64,000 nt of DNA from UBA9732 sp963599445 (GTDB lineage: Bacteria; Spirochaetota; Spirochaetia; Sphaerochaetales; Sphaerochaetaceae): the NCBI GenBank assembly GCA_963599445.1, contig CAVBWZ010000004.1, forward strand, positions 62,001 to 126,000, written 5' to 3'. The notes under the pieces are model-generated. The model saw only the letters and a program-made list of their open reading frames with translations, searched no databases and was not told where the DNA came from. Of this stretch, positions 16,055-23,944 are shown piece after piece; positions within the stretch are counted from its first letter, which is position 1; the number at the start of each line of letters is the position of its first letter. The position numbers and the translations under genes were made by a program.

Positions 16055-17353
16055 CTATTTCAGCTCCGCTGCGGCGGCGTAGACGGTGTCCACCAAAGAG
16101 GGGATGTCCTTCAAGTCAACGCTTGAGAAGGCAAGGCGGATATGGTGGTCATCGAGGCGAATCACACCTGTGCCGTACTTCTCCAAAAGAAGGTGGCGCA
16201 GGTCGTCTGCATTGCAGGAGCATTCAAAGCTCATGAAGTAGCCGCTGTTGAAAGGAAGAGGAATTAGGTCTTTGCGCTCTGCATACTTGGACAAGGAAGT
16301 CTTCAATGCATCGTATCTGTTCCTTATCTTTTCAACGGCTGCAGATTTCTCCTCGTAGTACGAAGGATCCTCCATTCCCTTGACAAGAATGTTCTGGGCT
16401 GACGTTGAGCAGCAGGAAAGGGTCCCCCTCAAAGCTCCCATGGTCTTTTGAACCAAAGCATCGTACTGTTCGTCAGTAAAACCCTTACACCCATATGTTA
16501 TGAAGGCAACCCTAAAGCCCCAGACCATCTCCTCCTTGGTGGCAGCGTCGCACTTGACGGCAAGGAGGTTCTCGCTGCAGTTGCAAAGCCTTGTGAAGAG
16601 ACTTTCCCTGCAGACATCGGCATCGAAGAATAGCCCAAAATAGGCATCATCTGTGATGACTACAAGCTTCTTCCCCGAATTGGAGTATCGTTTCAAGACC
16701 TCCACAATCTCCAAAGCTTCTTCGCTGGTTGGAGTGTAACCGGTTGGATTGTTTGGGAAATTCAGTATTACAACCGCCTTGTCGCCGGTCGAAGCCAAGG
16801 CTTCATCAAGCCCTGAGACGTTGAAGCCAACGAAGCCGTTTCCATCCATGGAGAAGTTGTCGAACAGGACCTTCCTAGCCTGGCGCTGCTCGTCCAATAT
16901 GAGGTCGTAGTTCTCCCAATACATCCTTGGAAGGACTACGCTGTCACCCTCATCGACGAAAAGAGAGCAGACCAAGCTCAATGCATTGGTAAGGCCTGCC
17001 GTCACAACAGGCAATGAGACCGACGCCCCTTTCATGGAAGGGTTCTTCTCGTACATGCGTTCCTTCCATAGGGTCCTGAGAGCTGGAACACCACCCATTG
17101 GAGCATAAGGAAAAATCTCACCTACTTTCAAAGATGGAGAGAAGAACTCCCTTACAGAGGAAAGGCACATGGCCGTTCCCTCCTCCAAAGCCACTCCAAT
17201 GGTTGCATTGAAGCGGTAGGCCTGTTTCTTGGCCTCAGCGGACTGCACTATTATGCCCTTGGGGACATACATACGCCTGCCATAGTTTGACAAAAGACCA
17301 CCAACGCAGGTGTAGTCCAAAACAGCGTTCAGTTTTTCAGCCAGCTGATGCAT
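16055..17353 (-). CDS. Class I/II PLP-dependent aminotransferase
   Basis: A protein of 432 residues of the aspartate/tyrosine aminotransferase fold. Family features are GIIVQSAEAKK and FNATIGVALEEGTAM at the N-terminus, FPYAPMGGVPALRTLW, the PLP-ring Asn segment VILNFPNNPTGYTPT, VVITDDAYFGLF with the cofactor Asp, and the lysine region CDAATKEEMVWGFRVAF whose Lys would form the Schiff base. The similarity is to aminotransferases that use several donors including aromatic amino acids, but the substrate is not certain. The start is ATG 17353 with GGAGG six bases upstream. It is followed upstream on the same strand by tdk and deoC, possibly one transcript. Confidence 0.85.
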   Translation of the reverse strand: MHQLAEKLNAVLDYTCVGGLLSNYGRRMYVPKGIIVQSAEAKKQAYRFNATIGVALEEGTAMCLSSVREFFSPSLKVGEIFPYAPMGGVPALRTLWKERMYEKNPSMKGASVSLPVVTAGLTNALSLVCSLFVDEGDSVVLPRMYWENYDLILDEQRQARKVLFDNFSMDGNGFVGFNVSGLDEALASTGDKAVVILNFPNNPTGYTPTSEEALEIVEVLKRYSNSGKKLVVITDDAYFGLFFDADVCRESLFTRLCNCSENLLAVKCDAATKEEMVWGFRVAFITYGCKGFTDEQYDALVQKTMGALRGTLSCCSTSAQNILVKGMEDPSYYEEKSAAVEKIRNRYDALKTSLSKYAERKDLIPLPFNSGYFMSFECSCNADDLRHLLLEKYGTGVIRLDDHHIRLAFSSVDLKDIPSLVDTVYAAAAELK

Positions 17354-17394
17354 ACAAAACCTCCAAAACAATCACGATGCAATCAATGCAAACA

Positions 17395-18537
17395 TTAGAA
17401 CAGCAGACCTTGGTCCAAAGACACTGGTCTTCTATTGTCCGCCAACGTCCTTGTCATGTACTCACGGTTCAGAGAGAGCTCATTGACGAATCTTACAAGC
17501 AGATCCTCAGACACAAGGTTCTGTTCATTGAAGAGGAACATCAAAGCCTTCTCCGCAATGTAATCGGGCTTGAGGGAATTGAAGTATATCTCCTCGTTGG
17601 GGTTGCCTTTGTAGCGGGTGCAGATGTTCTTGTAGAGCTCGCTCTTCTTGATGTTGTACTTCAGGTTTTCGATCTCAGTCCTAAGACGTTTCACGCTGCC
17701 TTTGCTGGCCTCCTCCGCAAGCGGCTTGAGGTTGAAGAACGTGTATTCCTTGCCGGGAAGGAAGTGGTGCTCGTCGCAGCGGGATGCGTAGTTGGGGTTG
17801 TCGGAACCGGTCTTGGCACCATCGCCGCCAACGACGATGAGAGGGTCGAAATAGAGGGCCGGACATTCGCAGCCGTCCACATCGTAGTATCTGTACGTAT
17901 AGAAGGCATCCTTGATGCAGTCGCCGTGTTCGCAATATGCGGTCAAAGGGATTACGTCCGTTGCTATGTCCAACATGAGGCGTGCGGACGAGTTGAAGAT
18001 GTCCCTTCTGAAATTGAGAATGAGCGTTGGGAAGATAAACATGACCCCTCTCTCAACGCTTTCGTTCCGCACGACGTATGCAAGACGCTCATCGAAGAAG
18101 GACGCCTCATCTATTATGTAGGTTCCAACGTTTGGGTTGTCCTCCACGACCTTCTCGAAGTCGAACGAATCCCTTATGCGGGCTATGTTCTCTCCGCAGC
18201 GGATATACCCACTTCTGAACGCCATGGCATCCTGTGGATAGTCCTGAAAACGCGCCCCATCCAACTGGCTTCTGATGAAGAAGACGTTTCTTCTATCCAC
18301 ATCCCCCGTACTTGTGAGGGCACGGACCTTTGCGCCCTTCTTCTGGGCGACGGAGGCATCACGCCACACACGGGCTGCGAACTCGGTCTTGCCCGACCCC
18401 ATGGGTCCAATGAGGAGGACCCTTCTTCCTGGGCGGGTGAAATCGAAATGGGAGAACGACTTATGAACTTCAAGCGTTGGAAATCCCAAACTCTTCAGGA
18501 AATCCTCGCTGGACCCTACAGTATCGACAGAAACCAT
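17395..18537 (-). CDS. tdk: Thymidine kinase (TK1 type) with extended C-terminus
   Basis: A protein of 380 residues; canonical TK1 enzymes have about 190-230. It phosphorylates thymidine with ATP for nucleotide salvage. The P-loop GPMGSGKTEFAARV, Walker B TYIIDEASFF and the lasso/zinc region (DVIPLTAYCEHGDCIKDAFY followed by CDEHH) are present. The conserved GGDGAKTGSDNPNYASRC corresponds to the usual thymidine-binding lasso. Beyond residue about 255 there are about 120 extra residues of helical, charged sequence. The start ATG has GGAAGAGG upstream. deoC lies 37 bases upstream on the same strand, fitting a deoxynucleoside salvage operon. Confidence 0.82.
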   Translation of the reverse strand: MVSVDTVGSSEDFLKSLGFPTLEVHKSFSHFDFTRPGRRVLLIGPMGSGKTEFAARVWRDASVAQKKGAKVRALTSTGDVDRRNVFFIRSQLDGARFQDYPQDAMAFRSGYIRCGENIARIRDSFDFEKVVEDNPNVGTYIIDEASFFDERLAYVVRNESVERGVMFIFPTLILNFRRDIFNSSARLMLDIATDVIPLTAYCEHGDCIKDAFYTYRYYDVDGCECPALYFDPLIVVGGDGAKTGSDNPNYASRCDEHHFLPGKEYTFFNLKPLAEEASKGSVKRLRTEIENLKYNIKKSELYKNICTRYKGNPNEEIYFNSLKPDYIAEKALMFLFNEQNLVSEDLLVRFVNELSLNREYMTRTLADNRRPVSLDQGLLF

Positions 18538-18574
18538 GGCCTCTTCCTATTGATGTTCGATTCTTCGCTTTTGC

Positions 18575-19234
18575 TTACTTTGCGGCTTCTTCACCCTGCA
18601 CGATTGCAATTCCGGCACTGCAACCCAGGCGGTTGGCCCCAGCCTTCACCATCTTGACTGCATCCTCGTAGGTTCTGATTCCGCCGGCGGCCTTAACTCC
18701 AACGTTTGGACCAACGGTCTTCCTCATAAGGGCCACATCCTCTTCTTTGGCGCCCCACTTGGAGAATCCAGTGGACGTCTTCACGAAATCCGCACCGGCC
18801 TTGACGGAAAGCTCGCATGCACGCACCTTCTCTTCGTCAGTGAGCAGGCATGCCTCGATGATGACCTTGAGATGCTTGTCACCGCAGGCCTTCTTGACCT
18901 CACGGATATCGTTCTCCACCAAGTCGTTCTTACCATCCTTGAGCCAGCCGATGTTGATGACCATGTCAACTTCAGTCGCTCCCTCCTCCACTGCGCACTT
19001 GGCCTCGTAGGCCTTTGCTTTGGTGCACATTGCGCCAAGAGGGAATCCAACGACGACGCATACATTGACGCCGGTATCCTTGAGCTGCTGGGCGCAGAAC
19101 TTCGTCCAACAGGTGTTCACGCACACGCTTGCGAACTTCCACTGTTTTGCCTCGTCGCAGAGCTTCTGAATCTTCTCCTGCGTTGCATCCGCAGCGAGCA
19201 CCGTATGGTCTATATAGGATGCTATGTTGCTCAT
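18575..19234 (-). CDS. deoC: Deoxyribose-phosphate aldolase
   Basis: A class I aldolase of 219 residues that splits 2-deoxyribose 5-phosphate into glyceraldehyde 3-phosphate and acetaldehyde. The active-site lysine motif GADFVKTSTGFSKWGA, VCVVVGFPLGAM and the second lysine region GVKAAGGIRTYEDA are all present. The length is normal for the family. CAGGAGGAG precedes ATG 19234. It is upstream of tdk in the same direction; together they handle deoxynucleoside breakdown and salvage. Confidence 0.96.
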   Translation of the reverse strand: MSNIASYIDHTVLAADATQEKIQKLCDEAKQWKFASVCVNTCWTKFCAQQLKDTGVNVCVVVGFPLGAMCTKAKAYEAKCAVEEGATEVDMVINIGWLKDGKNDLVENDIREVKKACGDKHLKVIIEACLLTDEEKVRACELSVKAGADFVKTSTGFSKWGAKEEDVALMRKTVGPNVGVKAAGGIRTYEDAVKMVKAGANRLGCSAGIAIVQGEEAAK

Positions 19235-19328
19235 ATCAAAACTCCTCCTGTTTTGCTTTCATGCCTTTGTACTTCCATGCTTCCAGGCTTTCAACAAGCT
19301 TATCCCAAAAAGCGTGGAGAAACAACGC

Positions 19329-19357
19329 TTGACTTGCACTTATTCGAACAATACTGT
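19329..19357 (+). promoter_or_regulatory. Probable promoter of Nudix gene, leaderless arrangement
   Basis: TTGACT (19329-19334) and TACTGT (19352-19357) are 17 bases apart; the Nudix ATG begins seven bases after the -10 box, at the expected transcription start, and no Shine-Dalgarno sequence is present. Confidence 0.5.
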
Positions 19358-19364
19358 TGATTCC

Positions 19365-19946
19365 ATGACTACGTGTGTACAGGATCTTGAGAACAAGGAC
19401 GATGCCCAATGGAACGAGATATGGAAGGATTGGAAGCCAAGCTGTGTGTGCACCGTGTGCTACATCCTTGACGGGAGAGGCAACGTACTTCTCATAAGAC
19501 GCAAGAAGGAAGGCTTTGGAAGCGGCAAGGTCAGCGCCCCAGGCGGACATCTGGAACTTGGAGAGACCGTGGTGCAATGCTGCATACGTGAGACGTTCGA
19601 AGAAGTAGGACTTGTCGTGGAGGATCCTGTGCATATTGGACTTCTCAACTTCAAAATCCCTGGAAACGACATGGAGGGGCATGTCTACATTGCAACCAAG
19701 TTCTCTGGTGTTTTGAAAGAGAGCGAGGAAGCCCAGCCGTTCTGGAATCCCGTGGACGCACTGCCGTTCGACAGAATGTTCTCAGACGATGTCGTATGGC
19801 TTTCTCACGCATTGAACGGCGAGTGCTTCATATTGGATGCTCCATGCGATGAAGACGGCAGGATGCTCTCCTATAGGTTCAGGCTGTGCGAAAACACTGA
19901 ATGCTTTGGTAGATTTGGCAACAATGGCCCAGTTCTGAAGATATGA
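19365..19946 (+). CDS. Nudix hydrolase (MutT-like)
   Basis: A protein of 193 residues with a full Nudix box: GGHLELGETVV then IRETFEEVGL. The preceding strand CYILDGRGNVLLIRRKK and the box resemble 8-oxo-(d)GTP diphosphatase-type proteins; the actual substrate is unknown. ATG 19365 is chosen because the fold starts soon after and a promoter -10 box lies just upstream; the open frame back to 19224 has no site. Its stop overlaps the next gene (ATGA), so it heads a three-gene run with the aldo/keto reductase and YigZ genes. Confidence 0.83.
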   Translation: MTTCVQDLENKDDAQWNEIWKDWKPSCVCTVCYILDGRGNVLLIRRKKEGFGSGKVSAPGGHLELGETVVQCCIRETFEEVGLVVEDPVHIGLLNFKIPGNDMEGHVYIATKFSGVLKESEEAQPFWNPVDALPFDRMFSDDVVWLSHALNGECFILDAPCDEDGRMLSYRFRLCENTECFGRFGNNGPVLKI

Positions 19947-20869
19947 GCGGTTTTATTCTTGGAACATGGCAATGTGCGCCATCGGATGGTTTTTGGTGCA
20001 ATCAGAACCCTCTTGAAAGCGAAAGGCTGCTAGGACAAGCCGTGCGCATGGGAATACGATCCTTCGACACCGCACAGAGCTACGGCAAAGGCCGCACCGA
20101 ACAGCTTTTGGGAAAGGTTCTGGCACGCTTTCCAAACGAAGACTTCAAAGTCGATTCCAAGATAATGCCAACCACGAAGGACCCTTTGGATTTGGTGAAG
20201 CTCAGCCTTTCGAGGCTAAGGAGAAAGAGCCTCAACCGTCTCTACCTCCACTGGCCAAGGACTGGCTTCGATGCAGTTCCATTCATTGAAAGGATGGCTC
20301 AGTGCAAGGACATCGGTCTAGTGGAGAAGATTGGAATATGCAATGCGCCGTTGGAATATCTTGGAAGCCTGTGGCGAGAGCTTGATGGAAGGAACGTTGC
20401 GCTGGATTGCCTGCAGGTGCCGGTTTCTTTGCTTTGGACGAGGGATTTGGACGACACGTTTGCGTTCTGCCATGACCATGGGATCGAGGTTGCGGCATAC
20501 AGTCCAATGGGAATGGGGCTGTTGTCAGGAAAGTATGAAAAGCCAGAAGACCTTGGCGATGCAAGGGCGAACCTCTTCTGCTTCAAGGAACCATGCTTTG
20601 CTGCGTATGGAAGATTGCTGGAAACGTTGAAGGAAGTTGCCTCTGCACACAACGTTTCATGCGCGACCATAGCGCTGGCATGGACGGCTTCATGCGGCGT
20701 GGATACCGTGATTCTGGGTGCACGCAACAAGACCCAGCTCGAATCCGATATCTCTGCATTGGATATGCGGTTAGACACGGAGGAGTTTCTGGAGTTGAAA
20801 CGCGCGGGGGAAGAGCTTGCCATGTGCAGTCTCAAGGTGTGTGACAATATCTTTTCATACAATTGGTAG
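19943..20869 (+). CDS. Aldo/keto reductase
   Basis: A NADPH-dependent oxidoreductase of 308 residues. The (beta/alpha)8 enzyme motif FDTAQSYGKGRTEQLLG gives the catalytic Asp and Tyr, VDSKIMP the Lys and LYLHWPR the His; all four tetrad residues are present. EVAAYSPMGMGLLSGKY and ILGARNKTQLESD are the cofactor-binding C-terminal segments. It is translationally coupled to the Nudix gene. The substrate is unknown. Confidence 0.9.
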   Translation: MSGFILGTWQCAPSDGFWCNQNPLESERLLGQAVRMGIRSFDTAQSYGKGRTEQLLGKVLARFPNEDFKVDSKIMPTTKDPLDLVKLSLSRLRRKSLNRLYLHWPRTGFDAVPFIERMAQCKDIGLVEKIGICNAPLEYLGSLWRELDGRNVALDCLQVPVSLLWTRDLDDTFAFCHDHGIEVAAYSPMGMGLLSGKYEKPEDLGDARANLFCFKEPCFAAYGRLLETLKEVASAHNVSCATIALAWTASCGVDTVILGARNKTQLESDISALDMRLDTEEFLELKRAGEELAMCSLKVCDNIFSYNW

Positions 20870-20918
20870 TCGTGTAGGATTTGAGGTGGGGCGGTGCTTC
20901 GCCACGAATGGAGTTGAA

Positions 20919-21521
20919 ATGAAAGTCTTGAAGGAAGAACGCACGGTGGAGATTGTGGTGAAGAAATCACGCTTCATAGCCATTGCCAGGACATGCACAT
21001 CCCCTGCCCAAGTAAAAAGTATTGTGGATGAAACACGCTCAAAGTACGAAGGAGCGACCCATGTGGTCCATGCAGCGGTCATGGGGAACCAGTTCTCCTT
21101 CTCCGACGACCACGAGCCTAAAAACACGGCGGGAAGGCCAGTGTTCGAAGTAGTCAAGGGTTCTGGCATTACAAATGTGATTGTCCTTGTCGTGCGCTAT
21201 TTTGGAGGGACTTTGCTTGGAACAGGTGGCTTGGTCAAAGCGTACGGGGACAGTGCAAAGGCGGTTCTCGATGGCATACAAACGGAGGAACTCGTACAAA
21301 AAGCAGACTTCTCCATGGAAATAGGCTACGAATTGTATGAAAACATGAAAAGGCTACTCTCTTCTTTGGACGCAGTGGTGGACAAGGAGGATTTTGGAAC
21401 GGCAGTGGTGCTGGAAGGAACCGTACCTGAAACCTCTTTGGAAAAACTGAAGACCTGCGTTGCAGACATGACGAACGGCAGGTGCACGGTGCAGACATCA
21501 AGCCGGCCCACTGCCCTGTAA
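20919..21521 (+). CDS. YigZ/IMPACT family protein
   Basis: A protein of 200 residues. KSRFIAIARTCTS, the signature FSDDHEPKNTAGRP and VRYFGGTLLGTGGLVKAYG are diagnostic of the YigZ/IMPACT N-terminal domain, with the C-terminal EF-G-like domain following. The bacterial role is not well defined; a link to translation or proline peptide handling has been suggested for the family. ATG 20919 has GGAG upstream; the track from 20817 overlaps the previous gene and is not needed. It is the last gene before the tRNA cluster. Confidence 0.9.
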   Translation: MKVLKEERTVEIVVKKSRFIAIARTCTSPAQVKSIVDETRSKYEGATHVVHAAVMGNQFSFSDDHEPKNTAGRPVFEVVKGSGITNVIVLVVRYFGGTLLGTGGLVKAYGDSAKAVLDGIQTEELVQKADFSMEIGYELYENMKRLLSSLDAVVDKEDFGTAVVLEGTVPETSLEKLKTCVADMTNGRCTVQTSSRPTAL

Positions 21522-21575
21522 TGTCTTGTAGTCTATTGACAAAGATTCAAAGTACCATTATCGTTTTAACGCTAT

Positions 21576-21660
21576 GGATGGATGTCCGAGAGGTCGAAGG
21601 AGGCGGTCTTGAAAACCGTTGAGGTGCAAGCCTCCGGGGGTTCGAATCCCTCTCCATCCG
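21576..21660 (+). tRNA. tRNA-Ser (anticodon UGA)
   Basis: The acceptor GGATGGA pairs with TCCATCC and the discriminator is G. The anticodon stem GCGGT/ACCGT encloses CTTGAAA with anticodon TGA, and a long class II variable arm follows. The 3' CCA is not encoded. Confidence 0.95.
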
Positions 21661-21673
21661 TAACATAGTTATT

Positions 21674-21760
21674 GGAGCGATGGCCGAGCGGTCGAAGGCG
21701 CTTCCCTGCTAAGGAAGTATACTGGTAACGGTATCCGGGGTTCAAATCCCCGTCACTCCG
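21674..21760 (+). tRNA. tRNA-Ser (anticodon GCU)
   Basis: The anticodon stem CTTCC/GGAAG surrounds CTGCTAA, anticodon GCT, with a long variable arm. The acceptor GGAGCGA against TCACTCC has one C-A mismatch at the fifth pair, which could reduce stability. CCA is not encoded. Confidence 0.92.
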
Positions 21761-21766
21761 AAGAAT

Positions 21767-21840
21767 GAGATCGTAGCTCAGTTGGATAGAGCATCAGATT
21801 GCGGATCTGAGGGTCAGAAGTTCGAATCTTCCCGGTCTCA
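21767..21840 (+). tRNA. tRNA-Arg (anticodon GCG)
   Basis: Acceptor GAGATCG pairs with CGGTCTC (one G-T). Anticodon stem TCAGA/TCTGA holds the loop TTGCGGA, so the anticodon is GCG rather than the usual ACG. Six bases separate it from the preceding tRNA-Ser. Its terminator is interrupted by the ISL3 element. Confidence 0.93.
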
Positions 21841-21845
21841 ACCCC

Positions 21846-21874
21846 AACTCCCTGTTGTCAGGGAGTTCTTTTTT
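21846..21874 (+). terminator. Rho-independent terminator of the tRNA cluster
   Basis: AACTCCCTG-TTGT-CAGGGAGTT is followed by CTTTTTT. The insertion sequence begins immediately after the T-run, and the last eight bases (TCTTTTTT, 21867-21874) are the target duplication. Confidence 0.92.
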
Positions 21875-22963
21875 GGCTCTTGCCCAAAAATGCGGGGATT
21901 CCGGTTGAAGACAATCAGAAAGTAAAGGAAAAAGGTGGCAGACCATGTTATGTTGAAGTTACCACACTCAATGCAACAGGGAGAGCCACCATGGAACAGT
22001 ATAGCGGAACGATGCTTCATCTGCAAAGCCTAAGTGTTACAGGAAGTCTTGAAGACAGGGTCGAGACGACGAACGACGGCAGGAGCCTTGTTGTCCAGAC
22101 AATCGTAGGGGACCTCGTCGAGGAACCGCCGGTCTGCGATGGATGCGGACGTTCCATGCACATCAGCGACACCAGAAGCCGTACGTTGAAGCATCTGGGG
22201 CTGAGCTTCGCACGGATAGACGTCGAGGTGCACTACAAGGTCTACAGATGCCCCGTCTGCGGAAGGACCTACCGCAACGCGATTCCGTTCAAGGCCAAAG
22301 GCCACAACATGACATGGCTGTTCTTCAAGGACATCGCGGACGCCTTGGAGAGGGACTGCTCCACGATCTCCAACATTGCGAACATGATGGGTACCAACAG
22401 GAACATCGTCAGGATGCTGGACAAGGAGAGGCTTCCTCATCCTCGCCAACAGGACGACTCTCAAGGCCCACGACGATGCCGCCAAGGGACACAACCTCAT
22501 GCTCTACGAGACCTATGAACGCAAAGGCCTTCCCATTCCGGAAGGCGAACGCAAGTGGCGCATGTGCGGCGAAGCCAAGCTCAAGGAGATCCTCTCCTCC
22601 AACGAAAGGATCCAGGCCGCCTATGTGTTCCGAGAGATGCTGCAGTCGGCGCTCGCATGCAGAGACCCCGACGTCATGAGGCGGTCGCTTGCGAAGTTCG
22701 TGTCCGTCATCAAGGCTTCGGGGATCCCTGAACTCGAGAAGGTCTGGAGGATGCTTGAAAGGAGGATGGAGGGCATTGTCGCCCATTCGGAGCACCACAT
22801 CTCGAACGGCCCCGTCGAAGGTACGAACAACATGATCAAGACCCTTAGAAGGCAGGCCTATGGCTTCAGGGATACAAGGTATTTCTTCCTCAAGATCTGG
22901 GAGAGGAGCAGAAGGCACACCAAGTGCAGAGACTTCTCATCCCCACAAAAATGTGCTTGAACC
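21875..22963 (+). mobile_element. Degenerate ISL3-family insertion sequence
   Basis: This is a 1089-bp element. Its left end (GGCTCTTGCCCAAAAATG...) and the reverse complement of its right end (GGTTCAAGCACATTTTTG...) share about 15 of the first 25 positions, including GGGGAT at 20-25. The flanks carry an identical 8-bp duplication TCTTTTTT (21867-21874 and 22964-22971), matching the 8-bp duplications typical of ISL3. The enclosed transposase is broken. Insertion occurred in the T-tract of the tRNA-Arg terminator. Removing the element restores a plain T-run. Confidence 0.9.
21991..22960 (+). pseudogene. ISL3-type transposase remnant, frameshifted and internally deleted
   Basis: The first part (frame from 21991) has the zinc finger CDGCGRSMHI...CPVCGRTYRN and the helix-turn-helix KDIADALERDCSTISNI. 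Near 22432 this frame ends in unrelated sequence, while another frame continues from about 22434 as GFLILANRTTLKAHDDAAKG and ends with the ISL3 C-terminal motif ISNGPVEGTNNMIKTLRRQ. The stretch that should carry the first two catalytic Asp residues is missing (roughly 100 codons by comparison with the family), so the element cannot transpose on its own. The stop lies inside the right end. Confidence 0.9.
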
Positions 22964-23156
22964 TCTTTTTTACTCTTTTTCTTTGTCTTATAAGAAATTA
23001 TTCCTTACAGTCTTCAAATGACCTCTATACTACGAATCCTTTCAATTTTCCTAATCTATTGACGAAATCCATGCCAACTCCCTGTTATTCCCTATGAAAA
23101 AGGTAAAATAAAAGGTAAAAACCCACTGAAATGCTTCACAACACCGCACTTAAACA

Positions 23157-23618
23157 CTACCAGCTGAGCTGGTGGGTTGATGTTCCCCTACCCTTGAGGC
23201 CTCCGGCAATAATAAGTGCCAACGAAACGATTAAAAGAAGGACGACGAACGCTGTAACCACAAGGTGCATAGTGTTCTGGAATCCAGAAGGAAGCCCCGC
23301 CGCCGTCAACGGAAACATTGCATACCCAACAGCGCTGAGCCAGTTCATTACGGCGAAAAGATAGACGCCAAGTCTAAGAGTCTTGTTATAGCTGCGACCT
23401 ATGACGACACAGCACATAGTGCACAAGGGGAGTACAAAGCGGCAAACTGGTCCCAAAGGACTCTTGACGGAGCACTGTCCGCAGAGAGGTCGCTCACCGC
23501 CTGCGCAAACCAGTTGTATCCAGGAAAAGCCAAGGGGCGCAAAGCACATGGCCGCAATATACGAGAGCATGCTTACGATTCCAAGCAGACCCAAATAGTT
23601 AACAAGTGTCTTTTTCAT
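23157..23618 (-). pseudogene. DUF998 family membrane protein gene with compensating frameshifts
   Basis: The start MKKTLVNYLGLLGIVSMLSY and the end GVYLFAVMNWLSAVGYAMFP are in one frame and look like a DUF998 multi-pass membrane protein. Between about 23534 and 23400 this frame gives an implausible Cys-rich stretch. The overlapping frame there reads PGYNWFAQAVSDLSADSAPS, which is the expected DUF998 loop. One extra C in the CCCC run (23534-23537) and one missing base around 23395-23412 would reconcile the two. There is no ribosome site before the ATG. It is either a decaying gene or it contains two sequencing errors. Confidence 0.78.
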
Positions 23619-23847
23619 GCATCGTGGCATACATCTTGTAGGGTTGCCGCATCAAGAAACGTTAGCGGAATAACATGAAAATCTTCTAATTGCTTAGCCT
23701 TTCAACTCTAGCCTTGAAACCTCGGTTGGTGCTATTTTTCTTCAAAAAACCAATATTTCACTGATATTTCCAAGTATTTCTCAAAACATTTTCACACCTT
23801 ATTAATGCCTACTGGGATTTCTTAAACATTTTTAACAGAATCTATTT

Positions 23848-23926
23848 TATTGAAAAGTTGCTTTTTTACCCGCAAAAAAATATTGAAAAGTTGGTTTTTT
23901 GCTTGTATTTTTATATTGAAAAGTTG
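23848..23926 (+). repeat. Three 13-bp direct repeats with 33-bp period
   Basis: TATTGAAAAGTTG occurs exactly at 23848-23860, 23881-23893 and 23914-23926, separated start-to-start by 33 bases each time. They lie just before the ribosome site of the DUF4143 ATPase. They are probably operators or an RNA-level control element. Confidence 0.85.
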
Positions 23927-23944
23927 TCACAAAGGAGATTTCAT

